From Shewanella zhangzhouensis (GTDB lineage: Bacteria; Pseudomonadota; Gammaproteobacteria; Enterobacterales; Shewanellaceae): a stretch of 64,000 nucleotides of DNA. Below the pieces are notes generated by a model. That model ran no database searches, was not told the DNA's origin, and was given only the letters and a program-made list of their open reading frames with translations. This document shows, one piece after another, positions 52,421-62,079 of this stretch. The DNA is taken from positions 494,501-558,500 of the forward strand of contig NZ_CP080414.1 in assembly GCF_019457615.1 (NCBI RefSeq), in the 5' to 3' direction. The stretch's first letter is position 1; each line of letters begins with the position of its first letter. The position numbers and the translations under genes are program-made.

Positions 52421-53668
52421 ATGGCAGACCTTCGTCAACAAGCACTCGATTATCATGAATTTCCGGTTCCTGGAAAAATGGCTGTGTGTCTCACCAAACC
52501 CGCTGAAACCAGCATGGATCTGGCGCTGGCTTACAGCCCGGGTGTGGCCGAGCCGGTGCGTGAAATCGCCTCCAATCCTGCCGACGCTTATCGTTACACC
52601 GCCAAGGGCAACACGGTTGCCGTGATTTCCAACGGTACCGCCATTTTGGGTCTGGGTAACCTGGGTCCCCTGGCCTCCAAGCCCGTGATGGAAGGTAAGG
52701 CGCTGCTGTTTAAGCATTTTGCCAATATCGATGCCACCGATATTCAGGTGAAGCACCGCACTACAGAAGAATTCATCAATACCGTTGAAGCCATTGCCGA
52801 CACCTTCGGTGGCATCAATCTGGAAGACATCAAGGCGCCCGAGTGTTTCGAGATTGAGCGTGAGCTGATTGAGCGCTGCGCCATTCCGGTTTTCCATGAC
52901 GATCAGCACGGCACTGCCATAGTCACCGCTGCCGGCATGATCAACGCGCTGGAAATTCAGGGTAAATCCATCGATAAAGCCGTGTTCGTGTGTATGGGTG
53001 CCGGCGCCGCCGCCATCGCCTGTATGACCATGTTGGTCAAGTGTGGTGCCCAGCGTGAAAATGTATACATGCTGGACCGCAAAGGTGTCATCCACACCCG
53101 CCGCGATGACCTGAACGAATACAAGGCGCTGTTTGCCAACAACACTGACAAGCGCACGCTGCAGGATGTGATTAAGGGCGCCGACGTGTTCCTGGGTCTG
53201 TCCGGTCCGGACGTCCTTGGCGCCGAAGATGTGCTCTTGATGGCCGACAATCCGGTGATCTTTGCCTGTTCCAACCCGGATCCCGAGATCAAGCCTGAAC
53301 TGGCCCACGATACCCGCAAGGACATCATTATGGGTACCGGCCGCAGTGATTACCCCAACCAGGTAAACAATGTGCTGTGTTTCCCCTTCATTTTCCGCGG
53401 TGCGTTGGATGTTCGCGCTTCACGCATCAACGATGAAATGAAGATTGCCGCCGTACACGCCCTGGCAGACCTGGCGAAAGAGCCGGTGCCTGCCTCTGTG
53501 CTGGCTGCTTATCCCAATGTCAGCAGTCTGAGCTTTGGCCCTGAGTACGTGCTGCCAAAACCCATGGATCCTCGTTTGCTGCCAAGGGTTGCCCGTGCTG
53601 TGGCCCAGGCTGCCATCGACTCCGGTGTTGCTGCCATCGACACCCTGCCAGAGAACTACCTGGCCTGA
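52421..53668 (+). CDS. maeB: Malic enzyme (short form)
   Basis: 415 residues, without the C-terminal phosphotransacetylase-like domain of long MaeB. Catalytic and metal motifs VFHDDQHGTAIVTAAG, GAGAAAIA (NAD(P) Rossmann) and FACSNPDPEI are intact, with the start YSPGVAEPVREI. It converts malate to pyruvate and CO2 with reduction of NAD(P)+; which cofactor it prefers cannot be said from sequence alone. Candidate ArcA boxes lie upstream. A terminator follows. Confidence 0.93.
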   Translation: MADLRQQALDYHEFPVPGKMAVCLTKPAETSMDLALAYSPGVAEPVREIASNPADAYRYTAKGNTVAVISNGTAILGLGNLGPLASKPVMEGKALLFKHFANIDATDIQVKHRTTEEFINTVEAIADTFGGINLEDIKAPECFEIERELIERCAIPVFHDDQHGTAIVTAAGMINALEIQGKSIDKAVFVCMGAGAAAIACMTMLVKCGAQRENVYMLDRKGVIHTRRDDLNEYKALFANNTDKRTLQDVIKGADVFLGLSGPDVLGAEDVLLMADNPVIFACSNPDPEIKPELAHDTRKDIIMGTGRSDYPNQVNNVLCFPFIFRGALDVRASRINDEMKIAAVHALADLAKEPVPASVLAAYPNVSSLSFGPEYVLPKPMDPRLLPRVARAVAQAAIDSGVAAIDTLPENYLA

Positions 53669-53694
53669 TCCAAACCCCTCAGTGGTAAAGACAG

Positions 53695-53727
53695 ACAAAA
53701 GGCAACCCTTGTGGTTGCCTTTTGTTA
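53695..53727 (+). terminator. Terminator of malic enzyme gene
   Basis: AAAAGGCAACC-cttgt-GGTTGCCTTTT. Confidence 0.9.
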
Positions 53728-53817
53728 TTGAGTACCTGATAATTTTTAACAATTTGCAGTGTCCCGCCGGGGCCTTGCCGGCACATAAGAACTAAAACAT
53801 CAGGACGGCCTCATCTC

Positions 53818-55725
53818 ATGCAACTGACTCGCATGCTGACCAAAAAACTCATCAGCTTCTGGATGATGTCGCTGGCGGCTGTCGCTTTTGTGTTTTTGCT
53901 CAGCGCCCTGATGAGTTTCGTCCAGCTGACCTACCGCTTTCAGCAGCAAAAGGTCGCCGAGCTGGAAACCATGTTGGTTAACCATTATCAGCATCAGAGC
54001 AGTTGGGAGCTGGATAGCTGGTTGCCGCCCATGCTGCTGGCCTACAACACCGTCAGTTTCCGTTTAACCCGGGGAGATGAACTGGTATTTGAATATCAGG
54101 GCAATCTCGGCTCGGAGCAGACTGTACTTTACGAGCGCACTCTCCATGCCAACGATGCGCTCAGGATGCGACTGGAGCTTCCCCGTCCGTTTTCGGCCCA
54201 CAGACTTGGCTGGCGTGAGTTGATGATCTTGCTGGTGGGCATAGTGGCGGTAGCGGGATTCGTGCGCTTCGGATTTCTGTGGTTTTCCGCTGAGCTTGAA
54301 GGCATTGAGGCGCTGGCGCAGCGCAGCAAACTTATTCTCGATGGCAAGCTGGATGAGGCGGCAAAAACACCTGGGAACGGTAAACCACGTCTAATTAATC
54401 GGGCGCTATCGAGACTGCTGGCGGAACTTGCCGACGCCCACAAAGAGCGGGCCCGTTTCGATAAATTTATTCGCTCCAATACTTTTCTCGATCCCCAAAC
54501 CCGGATAGGTAACAGGCTGTTTTTACAAAACCGCCTCAATGCGCTTTCAAGCGACCAGGGAATGCTGGCACCGGGTGTCTTGTATCTGCTTGAAATGGAA
54601 GACCTGGATATTTTGCAGCAGGAGGCCGGCGATGAAGTGGTACTTGAGCTGCTTCACAGCACCATCAATGCCATCAATCTGGTGTTGCAAACCCAGGCCA
54701 ACAGTATCTTCGCCCGCCGCTCCCATAATCAGCTGGCTATCGTTGTGCCGCAAATCTCCCTGGTGGAAGCCGATGCTCTGGCTGATAAGTTGCTGAAAAT
54801 TTGTCTGGCGCAGCCGCTGCCGAAAATTGAGGAGGCCGATAACTTTTTCCATCTTGGGGGCGCTTACTTTAAAGAGGGAGACATGCCCGAGCCCTTGCTG
54901 GACGAGGCCGATATGGCTTTGCGCGCCGCGCAGCTGCAGGGTGCCAGTGGCTGGTTTATGTATGACAAGGGCGCTGTGGATCAAGAATTTGCCAAGGGTT
55001 CAGTTCGATGGCGCTCTTTTCTTGAAAATGCCCTGGTTAACCGAAATTTCGTCACCTTTGCCCAGCCTGTGTGCGAAGGCGATGGCAGTCATCATCACCA
55101 TGAAATCTTTACCCGGGTACGTGACCCCATGGGCAGTCTGGTCAGGGCGACCCTGTTCATCCCCATGGCGGTGAAATGCGGCCTGATGCCGCAAATCGAG
55201 CGGCAGGTAGTGGAGCGTACCCTGTTTGAGTTGATGTCTGATACCGGCACTGCCAGGCGTCATTACAGCATCAACCTGAGTGTGGACTCGCTTACCAGCC
55301 GAGCCTTTGTGCGCTGGCTGCAAACCACCTTGCTCGAGTACCGTCATTTGGCTTCCCGGCTGGTGTTCGAGGTCACCGAAGACATGGTGATGAAGCATCG
55401 CAGTCAGCTCGAGCCCAAACTCAATATGCTGCGCAAAATGGGCAGCCGTATCTGTGTTGACCATGTGGGGCAGCAGGTGGTGAGTACCCAATATATCCGT
55501 GAGCTGGGTTTTAACTTTATCAAGCTGCACCGCTCAGTGGTGCGTCAAATCGATTTACGCCCCGAGAATCAGCTGTTTGTCCGCAGTCTTATCGGCAGTT
55601 TATACCGCACCGATGTGCAGGTGTTTGCCGAAGGGGTTGGCTCTTTTGAAGAGTGGCAAACACTGCAAATTTTGGGGGTAAGTGCCGGTCAGGGCAGTTA
55701 CTTTGGCGATCCACAGCAGATCTGA
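53818..55725 (+). CDS. csrD: CsrD/MshH-type degenerate GGDEF-EAL protein
   Basis: 635 residues. Two membrane helices (about 12-36 and 138-158) bracket a periplasmic domain. The HAMP-like and GGDEF-derived regions are degenerate (RRSHNQLAIVVPQ replaces GGDEF) and EAL-derived signatures are altered (EIFTRV in place of EAL), so no c-di-GMP turnover is expected. This is the CsrD pattern: E. coli CsrD targets CsrB/C RNAs to RNase E. In Vibrio and Shewanella the gene opens the msh cluster as mshH. Its MSHA pilus genes begin 170 bp downstream. Confidence 0.88.
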   Translation: MQLTRMLTKKLISFWMMSLAAVAFVFLLSALMSFVQLTYRFQQQKVAELETMLVNHYQHQSSWELDSWLPPMLLAYNTVSFRLTRGDELVFEYQGNLGSEQTVLYERTLHANDALRMRLELPRPFSAHRLGWRELMILLVGIVAVAGFVRFGFLWFSAELEGIEALAQRSKLILDGKLDEAAKTPGNGKPRLINRALSRLLAELADAHKERARFDKFIRSNTFLDPQTRIGNRLFLQNRLNALSSDQGMLAPGVLYLLEMEDLDILQQEAGDEVVLELLHSTINAINLVLQTQANSIFARRSHNQLAIVVPQISLVEADALADKLLKICLAQPLPKIEEADNFFHLGGAYFKEGDMPEPLLDEADMALRAAQLQGASGWFMYDKGAVDQEFAKGSVRWRSFLENALVNRNFVTFAQPVCEGDGSHHHHEIFTRVRDPMGSLVRATLFIPMAVKCGLMPQIERQVVERTLFELMSDTGTARRHYSINLSVDSLTSRAFVRWLQTTLLEYRHLASRLVFEVTEDMVMKHRSQLEPKLNMLRKMGSRICVDHVGQQVVSTQYIRELGFNFIKLHRSVVRQIDLRPENQLFVRSLIGSLYRTDVQVFAEGVGSFEEWQTLQILGVSAGQGSYFGDPQQI

Positions 55726-55895
55726 GTGGCAATTTGTGCCAAAACCCTTGTGAAACACAGGCCCTCGGCCTATCTTATGGGGTAATCTCTGCATAATACT
55801 TATTAAAAATAACTAATTAGTACGCCATCGCCGCCCACTTTCCCTGACTTGGCGCGTTTCACGCGGTACATGGCAAGGCGCATAATCACACGGAC

Positions 55896-56765
55896 ATGAC
55901 TGCAATGGGCCGATCCTCTTTTTGGCAAAAGAAAACTGAGCGGCGCGACCTTGGGCTCTATCTGGCGAACAACAGCTGTTGGGTGTTCCCGGCTGCAGGC
56001 GCCGAGACAGAAGCTGCTGAAATTCCTCTTGATGGTGATAATTGGCAAGGGCTGATGGCAGCCATAGTGTCCCGCTTTGGCCCGGCGCGTCTGGCATTGG
56101 TATTGGGTGCCGGGCGCTATCAATTGCTGCTCACCGACAAACCAGCCGTGCCCGAAAGTGAACTGGCCGATGCCGTTCGCTGGTCCATTAAAGATATGGT
56201 GTCTGAGCCGGTTTCTTCCCTGAAGCTGGATTATTTTGAGCCTCCCCATACCCATTCCAACAAAGTAACCGTGGTGACTGTCAGTCGCAGCGCCCTTGAA
56301 CAACTGGTGCTGGCCGCCGATGACAAGGACTGCGAGATAGTCGGTATTGGCATTGAAGAGTTGGTCACTGCCAGACTGTTTGCCGCCGAGCCGCAGGCGC
56401 GCATGGTGGTAAGTCATGTGCCCGGCAATGAATTGCTGCTGACAGTCATCAAAGACGGTGAGCTGTGGATGCAGCGTCGGGTACGGGGATTCAGTGAACT
56501 TGACGAAATAGCCGAGTCTGATTTGGCCTATGGCGCCGCCGACAATCTCAGTTTGGAGCTGCAACGTTCCATGGATTATTTCGAGAGCCAACTGCGTCAG
56601 CCGCCGGTGGCGAGCATAGAGCTGTTGACTCAGGGGGCGACCCAGGCGCTGGCCAGGTTGGTGGGTGCCAACTTCAATCAGCGGGTCACGGCCTTAAATG
56701 CCGAGCCCGTGGGACAGACCTTTGCCCGCCTCGCCTGTGAAGAGTTTTTGGGGGCGCGTCCATGA
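55896..56765 (+). CDS. mshI: MSHA biogenesis protein MshI (PilM-like)
   Basis: 289 residues. It is PilM/GspL-cytoplasmic-like in size and pattern: LGLYLANNSCWVFPA start, then DAVRWSIKDMVSEPVSSLKLDYF and TVVTVSRSALEQLVLAA, and C-terminal ELQRSMDYFESQ. Such proteins form the cytoplasmic part of the inner-membrane assembly platform. The SD is weak, and ATG 55905 is an alternative. Its stop overlaps the next start (ATGA). Confidence 0.85.
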   Translation: MTAMGRSSFWQKKTERRDLGLYLANNSCWVFPAAGAETEAAEIPLDGDNWQGLMAAIVSRFGPARLALVLGAGRYQLLLTDKPAVPESELADAVRWSIKDMVSEPVSSLKLDYFEPPHTHSNKVTVVTVSRSALEQLVLAADDKDCEIVGIGIEELVTARLFAAEPQARMVVSHVPGNELLLTVIKDGELWMQRRVRGFSELDEIAESDLAYGAADNLSLELQRSMDYFESQLRQPPVASIELLTQGATQALARLVGANFNQRVTALNAEPVGQTFARLACEEFLGARP

Positions 56766-57367
56766 CCAAGACCCGTATCAATCTATACGACGAGTCCCTG
56801 CTGCCCACCCGGCAGCGGCTGAATTTCACCCTCATGACCCAGTCAGTGGTCGCCGTGCTTGCCATACTGCTGCTGGCGGGCATTGCAATTGGATGGCAGC
56901 TCTCAACCGTAAAGGCAGAGCTTAACAGTGCCAGAGCCGAATCTGAGCGCCTCGGCCAGCAAAAGCAGCAGCTGGAGGCTCAGCTGGCAAACCATAAGGC
57001 CGACGCTACCCTGGTGGCTGAGGTGACTGAGCTGCAGGATTTTCTGGCGTTGAAACGGCAACTCCTGAGTGAGCTTGGCAATCAGCAGCGATTTGCCAGC
57101 GGTGGCTATGGCTCGCTCATGACTGACCTGGCCTCTGCCGCCGACGGCAATGTCTGGCTTGAACGTATTTTGGTGGCCGAAGGTGAGCTCAGGTTTGAAG
57201 GCTTTGCCAAGGCGCCCACCAGTGTCCCTTTGTGGGTCGAACGGCTTAAGCACACCCAAACCCTGCGGGGGAAACAGTTTTCAACCATGACCATGGCCCG
57301 TGAAGAAGGCGCGCCGCTGGGCTTTATTCTCACCAGTGGCGCACTGAGGGAGGAGCAGAAACCATGA
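56762..57367 (+). CDS. PilN-like MSHA biogenesis protein
   Basis: 201 residues. Short cytoplasmic N-terminus TRINLYDESLLPTRQRLNFT, in which INLYxxxxLP matches the PilN peptide that binds PilM-type proteins, then a membrane helix (about 28-48) and a coiled-coil periplasmic part. It starts in a 4-bp overlap with mshI and ends in a 4-bp overlap with mshJ. It should link MshI to MshJ. Confidence 0.85.
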   Translation: MTKTRINLYDESLLPTRQRLNFTLMTQSVVAVLAILLLAGIAIGWQLSTVKAELNSARAESERLGQQKQQLEAQLANHKADATLVAEVTELQDFLALKRQLLSELGNQQRFASGGYGSLMTDLASAADGNVWLERILVAEGELRFEGFAKAPTSVPLWVERLKHTQTLRGKQFSTMTMAREEGAPLGFILTSGALREEQKP

Positions 57368-58017
57368 GCCGTTTCGATTCCCTCGCGACCAAATACGACG
57401 CCCTGACCATAAGAGAGCGGGGCATTATCTTTTTTGCCACCTTGTTTGGACTATTCATGTTGCTCTCCATGCCGGTGGAGAGCCTGTGGAAGGAATATCG
57501 CCAGGCAAGCCAGACGTTAAGTCAAACCCGGGCCACTAACCACATCAGTGAGCAGCAGCTTGCCCTGTATCAGGAGCGATTGGCTCAGGATCCAAACCGG
57601 GATTTTCTTCAGCGCAAGGCACTGCTGGAGAAAGAGCATCAACAGCTGGATAAAGCCTTGGAAGAGCAAACCCTGGATATGGTACCCGCCCGCCTGATGC
57701 CCAGTGTCTTGGCCAAAATGCTGGATGGTGCCAAGGGGCTGACACTTACCGGGTTTGAATCCATCGCTCCCGTGCCCCTGATTGAAGTCGGTGAGGGCGA
57801 GCAGAAACTGAACCTGTATTCCCACGGCATGGCGCTGACTCTGGAAGGGGATTTTTTTGCGGTGCAGCGGTTTGTTGAGGCGGTGGAAGGTCTTGAAAAT
57901 AAGCTTTATTGGAAGCGAATGGATTACCGGGTTAAGGCGTATCCCAAAGCCGAGGTGCAGCTGATGCTGCATACCCTGAGCGTAAATGAGGACTTTATCC
58001 GTGTGGCGAATCAGTAG
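57364..58017 (+). CDS. mshJ: MSHA biogenesis protein MshJ (PilO-like)
   Basis: 217 residues with a cytoplasmic N-terminus, one membrane helix (about 20-39, GIIFFATLFGLFMLLSMP), a coiled coil (about 40-100) and a C-terminal ferredoxin-like fold region. PilO-type proteins pair with PilN-type proteins in the inner-membrane alignment complex. It overlaps the PilN-like gene by 4 bp, and mshK begins inside its 3' end. Confidence 0.87.
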   Translation: MSRFDSLATKYDALTIRERGIIFFATLFGLFMLLSMPVESLWKEYRQASQTLSQTRATNHISEQQLALYQERLAQDPNRDFLQRKALLEKEHQQLDKALEEQTLDMVPARLMPSVLAKMLDGAKGLTLTGFESIAPVPLIEVGEGEQKLNLYSHGMALTLEGDFFAVQRFVEAVEGLENKLYWKRMDYRVKAYPKAEVQLMLHTLSVNEDFIRVANQ

Positions 58018-58297
58018 TTTACTTTTGTGCCTGTGCGGCGCATCCCAGGCGGCAGAGCCACTGAGGGACCCAACCCAGCCTGCGGACTTCAGGGCTCAGG
58101 CCGTGGGTAATACCCAGGGAAGTCGGCTGACCAGCATCATCAACTCCCCCGAGGCGAAATATGCCGTGATAGGTAACCGGGTGCTTACTTTGGGCGACAG
58201 TATCGGTAACGCGAGGATAACCGCTATTGGCAGTGATTATGTGTCCCTGTCTGACGGGAAAACCCTCAGGCTGTTTCAGGCTATTACAGAGAGATAA
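57986..58297 (+). CDS. mshK: MSHA biogenesis protein MshK (PilP-like)
   Basis: 103 residues. A signal peptide (about 1-22) is followed by PLRDPTQPADF, the PilP/MshK start. The rest is beta-rich (YAVIGNRVLTLGDSIGNARI and LSDGKTLRL), similar to the PilP/GspC HR domain that binds the secretin. It begins inside the end of mshJ (32-bp overlap), so translation is coupled. Confidence 0.85.
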   Translation: MRTLSVWRISSLLLCLCGASQAAEPLRDPTQPADFRAQAVGNTQGSRLTSIINSPEAKYAVIGNRVLTLGDSIGNARITAIGSDYVSLSDGKTLRLFQAITER

Positions 58298-58302
58298 AAG
58301 AT

Positions 58303-59985
58303 ATGGCAATTTCTGGTATCAAATACCTTACCCCTCTGCTGTCGCTGTGCCTGATAGCATGCCAAACCACTGACAGGCCCAACCCTCAGGCGTCAAAAGA
58401 CGCGCTCAAGGAGGTTGTGGCTCAGAAAAGTGTAGAAACTCAGCCACCGGCGAAGCTGCCGGATTCGGTCTCCCGCGAACTCGCTGGCAGCAACACAGTA
58501 TTTGCGCCTAATCTGCCACCGGAGCGCCGTTTCGATGTGGCCGCCAATGCGGTGGATGCCCGGGTGTTTTTCCCCAGTCTCGTTAAAGGCACTCCCTTCA
58601 GTGTGGCCGTACACCCCGAGGTGCAGGGACGGATTTCGCTGTCGCTCAAAGGGGTGACCCTGAGTGAGGCCTTGCAGGTGATTGAAGATCTGTACGGCTA
58701 TGAGGTCAGCCACGAGGGCAAGGTGCTTAAGGTGTTCCCATCGGGAATGCGTACCGAAACTTTTCCGGTGAACTACCTCTACATGGAGCGCATGGGGGTG
58801 TCTTTAACTTCGGTGACGTCCGGCCGTATTTCAGACAACAACAATAACAACAATAACAACGGCAATAACAACAACGGCAGCAATGGCAATAATGCATTTG
58901 ATAATAGTGGGGCAAACAACGGCGTTAACGGTAATTCCAACGGCAACAACACCAACGGCACCTTTATCCAGTCCCGCAACAAAACCGACTTTTGGGGGGA
59001 GTTGAAAGAAACCCTCGAATCCCTGATTGGTGGCACCGGTAATAACCGCCATGTAGTGGTGACGCCCCAGGCCGGTTTGGTGACTGTGCGTGCGCTGCCG
59101 GGCGAACTGCGTCAGGTGAGGGAGTTCTTGGCCACCGCCGAAACCCACCTGCAGCGTCAGGTGATTTTGGAGGCCAAGGTGCTTGAGGTGACCCTGTCTG
59201 ATGGTTACCAGCAGGGTATCCAATGGAACAAGATTGCCGGCAGTGCCCTGGCCGATGGCAATACCAAGATTAATTTTGCCACGTCAGCGGGCAATGAATT
59301 CGGCAATCAAATTTCCAGCGCTCTGGGGGGCGTGACCTCACTGTCCATCATAGGTTCAGACTTCGACGCCATGATAAATCTCCTCGATACCCAGGGGGAC
59401 GTGGATGTGCTGTCGAGCCCCCGTGTCACTGCCTCCAACAACCAAAAGGCGGTGATAAAGGTGGGCAAGGATGAATACTTTGTCACCGATGTATCATCCA
59501 CCACTGTGGCGGGCACTACGCCTGTGACCAGTCCCGAAGTCGAGCTGACGCCCTTTTTCTCCGGTATCGCACTGGATGTCACCCCGCAAATTGACGGTCA
59601 GGGCAATGTGCTGCTGCACGTGCATCCCTCAGTTATCGATGTGAAAGAACAAACCAAGACCATCAAAATCAGCAACAGCGATCTGGAACTGCCTCTGGCC
59701 CAGAGTGAGATCCGCGAATCGGATACCGTGATTAAAGCAACGTCGGGCGATGTGGTGGTGATTGGTGGTCTGATGAAGAGTGAGAGCATGGAGCTGGTGT
59801 CCAAGGTGCCGCTGCTGGGGGATATTCCGCTCCTGGGTGAAGCCTTCACCAACCGTAGCCAGTCTGTTCGTAAAACTGAGCTGGTGATACTGCTCAAACC
59901 CACCGTGGTCGTAAGCGGCACCTGGCAGAAAGAGCTGGAACGCTCAAAGGCCTTGTTGGATCGTTGGTATCCCGAGGGCGAATAA
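58303..59985 (+). CDS. mshL: MSHA secretin MshL
   Basis: 560 residues. The signal peptide carries a lipobox (LIAC). N-domains cover about 70-290 and include an Asn-rich region at about 178-218 coded by a trinucleotide repeat. The secretin domain follows (QRQVILEAKVLEVTLSDGYQ, DVDVLSSPRVTASNNQKAVI and VVVIGGLMKSESMELVSKVP then LGDIPLLGEAF). It forms the outer-membrane ring for the MSHA pilus. Confidence 0.95.
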   Translation: MAISGIKYLTPLLSLCLIACQTTDRPNPQASKDALKEVVAQKSVETQPPAKLPDSVSRELAGSNTVFAPNLPPERRFDVAANAVDARVFFPSLVKGTPFSVAVHPEVQGRISLSLKGVTLSEALQVIEDLYGYEVSHEGKVLKVFPSGMRTETFPVNYLYMERMGVSLTSVTSGRISDNNNNNNNNGNNNNGSNGNNAFDNSGANNGVNGNSNGNNTNGTFIQSRNKTDFWGELKETLESLIGGTGNNRHVVVTPQAGLVTVRALPGELRQVREFLATAETHLQRQVILEAKVLEVTLSDGYQQGIQWNKIAGSALADGNTKINFATSAGNEFGNQISSALGGVTSLSIIGSDFDAMINLLDTQGDVDVLSSPRVTASNNQKAVIKVGKDEYFVTDVSSTTVAGTTPVTSPEVELTPFFSGIALDVTPQIDGQGNVLLHVHPSVIDVKEQTKTIKISNSDLELPLAQSEIRESDTVIKATSGDVVVIGGLMKSESMELVSKVPLLGDIPLLGEAFTNRSQSVRKTELVILLKPTVVVSGTWQKELERSKALLDRWYPEGE

Positions 59986-59986
59986 G

Positions 59987-60889
59987 GTGTATTTGCAGCA
60001 CTTTGGTCTTCGGGAGATGCCGTTTGCGCTGACCCCGAATACCGGATTTTTTTTCGCACTGGCGCCCCATGCAGAGGCGCTGCAGGTGCTGCAAACTGCA
60101 CTGCAAACCGGCGAAGGTTTTATCAAGGTCACCGGTGAGGTGGGGACCGGTAAAACCCTGATTTTGAGAAAGCTGCTCAACGACCTGCCCGCACCGCTTC
60201 GCTGTGCGTATCTGCCCAATCCCTGTCTGTCGCCCAACGAACTGCGCTGGGCGCTGGCACTGGAGCTTGGCCTCAAATACTCCGCCAATATCGATCAGCA
60301 GCAGTTAACCAGCCTTATTCAGCATCAACTGATGGCGCTGGCCGCCCACGGTCACAGCGTGGTGCTTATTCTGGATGAAGCCCAGGCTTTGCCTCAGGAG
60401 AGTTTGGAAACCTTAAGGCTATTCACCAACCTGGAGACTGAGAGTCGCAAGCTCCTGCAGGTGGTGCTCTTTGGTCAGCCCGAATTGGATGAGAGACTCG
60501 CGAGCCCTGAACTGAGACAACTGAGGCAAAGGATTACCTTCAGCTATCGTTTGCGCCCCCTCAACCGGCAAGAAATCGCAGCCTATGTGGAGCACAGACT
60601 AAAGGTGGCGGGGTTACGCGATACAGGCCTTTTCGATAATGCCGCCATCGCCGCCATCGCCAGGGCATCGAGAGGAATACCCAGACTTATCAATATCCTG
60701 GCCCATAAGGCGTTAATGCTGGGGTTTGGCGAGGGCCTGCACCGCATTGGGCGACGCCAGGCGCTGGGTGCCATAAGGGATACCGAAGATGCATCCAAAC
60801 CCTTCTGGCCTCATTGGTTGCCGGTGCTTAGTCTGGGCAGCCTGATGGTTGCCGCCATGGGCCTATGGTGGCGCGGGGGCGGATTATGA
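59987..60889 (+). CDS. mshM: MSHA biogenesis ATPase MshM (ExeA-like)
   Basis: 300 residues from a GTG at 59987, 1 bp after mshL. AAA+ features are Walker A GEVGTGKTL, Walker B VVLILDEAQALP and a C-terminal lid, ending in a hydrophobic helix (LPVLSLGSLMVAAMGLW) and a short tail. ExeA-type proteins place secretins on peptidoglycan. Its stop overlaps the mshN start (ATGA). Confidence 0.92.
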   Translation: MYLQHFGLREMPFALTPNTGFFFALAPHAEALQVLQTALQTGEGFIKVTGEVGTGKTLILRKLLNDLPAPLRCAYLPNPCLSPNELRWALALELGLKYSANIDQQQLTSLIQHQLMALAAHGHSVVLILDEAQALPQESLETLRLFTNLETESRKLLQVVLFGQPELDERLASPELRQLRQRITFSYRLRPLNRQEIAAYVEHRLKVAGLRDTGLFDNAAIAAIARASRGIPRLINILAHKALMLGFGEGLHRIGRRQALGAIRDTEDASKPFWPHWLPVLSLGSLMVAAMGLWWRGGGL

Positions 60890-62079
60890 GCGTTATCAAT
60901 CAAATGCTGAAAGATTTGGATAAGCGCTCCGAGCCACATCAGCTGCAACAAGTGCCCGCCGCAGTTGCCATTTCAGCGAGCAAATCCTCGGGTCTGCCCT
61001 GGCGCTGGCTTATCTTGCTGTCGCTGCTCCTTGTCGCAATCGCGCTGATGCTTTGGAGCCTGAAAGCGTCTGATAGCGAGCGAACGATAGCATCAGGCCC
61101 TCAGGGTTCCGCACAACAGGCTGCGGAAAACATGGCAACTGCAGGTGCTGCACCGGTAAAAATGGAACCTGCGAGTAATGCTTTGGAATCTCATCGTCAG
61201 GAGTCTCCTGTTCAGGCGTCAAATGTCCCGGGGCCCGCAAATGCCAGTCGAGGCACTGAATCAGGTGTGTCGAGAGAGCCAGTAAGCGAGTCAGGGAGCA
61301 CAACCCAAAACGCAACGGAGGATGGCGAGTCTGAGACCTTAACCGAACCGACCACAGCCTCTGCGGCAGGTGAGGTAATTGCGCCGGCTTTGTCAGTGAA
61401 AACCTTAAGCGAGCCGCCGGTGACTGGTTCTTCCAGCGCTGCCCTGAATACCAATACGCCTGCGCCAGGCAGCATGGCGGTGACCGAAGTAGTGCTGACC
61501 CCGGCAGAACAAGCCGAGCGCGCCATGGTGAAGGCCAATGCCGCCAGGGACGCCGGCAAGCTTGATGAGGCGATGCGCCAATACGCCATGGCACTTTCTT
61601 ATGAGCCAGCCCGGCATGAAGCAAGACGTCAATTGGCGGCGCTGCATTATGGGCAGGGGCAAGCCGGGGAAGCCATTAAGCTGCTGCAGCGTGGGCTGGC
61701 CGAATTTCCTGAGCAGTCGTCTATTGCGCTGCTCCTTGGTCGTCTGTGGCGCGAGCAGGGTGATAAGCAGCAGGCGCTGGCAGCCCTTCAGTCGATTGGT
61801 GACAGCGACACACTTGCCCGGGATAAGTGGCTATTGGTGGCAGATATTGCCCGTGAACAAGAAGATTACGCACTGGCCGAAACCGCCTACCAGAAGCTTT
61901 TGAGCAGCGGTATGGAAAAAGCCCAGTGGTGGCTGGGGCTTGCCTACGCACAGGATGCACAGGGCAAGTTGAGCGATGCCCGTTATCACTATCAGCGTGC
62001 GCTCAGCACCGCCGGGTTATCAGCCGACGCCCGTGCCTACATAGAAAACAGATTGACGCAGTTGGGAGATAGCCAATGA
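60886..62079 (+). CDS. mshN: MSHA biogenesis TPR protein MshN
   Basis: 397 residues from ATG 60886, overlapping mshM. A short MSVINQMLKDLDKRSEPHQ start (typical of MshN), one membrane helix at about 41-57, a long Ser/Glu/Thr-rich linker (about 65-205) and three to four TPRs in the C-terminal half (GKLDEAMRQYAMALSYEPAR and similar). TPR proteins here assist secretin or platform assembly. It ends in a 4-bp overlap with mshE. Confidence 0.88.
   Translation: MSVINQMLKDLDKRSEPHQLQQVPAAVAISASKSSGLPWRWLILLSLLLVAIALMLWSLKASDSERTIASGPQGSAQQAAENMATAGAAPVKMEPASNALESHRQESPVQASNVPGPANASRGTESGVSREPVSESGSTTQNATEDGESETLTEPTTASAAGEVIAPALSVKTLSEPPVTGSSSAALNTNTPAPGSMAVTEVVLTPAEQAERAMVKANAARDAGKLDEAMRQYAMALSYEPARHEARRQLAALHYGQGQAGEAIKLLQRGLAEFPEQSSIALLLGRLWREQGDKQQALAALQSIGDSDTLARDKWLLVADIAREQEDYALAETAYQKLLSSGMEKAQWWLGLAYAQDAQGKLSDARYHYQRALSTAGLSADARAYIENRLTQLGDSQ

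Noticed and set aside
53818..55725. Active diguanylate cyclase or phosphodiesterase
   Set aside because: Both GGDEF and EAL signatures are degenerate, as in CsrD, so enzymatic activity is unlikely.
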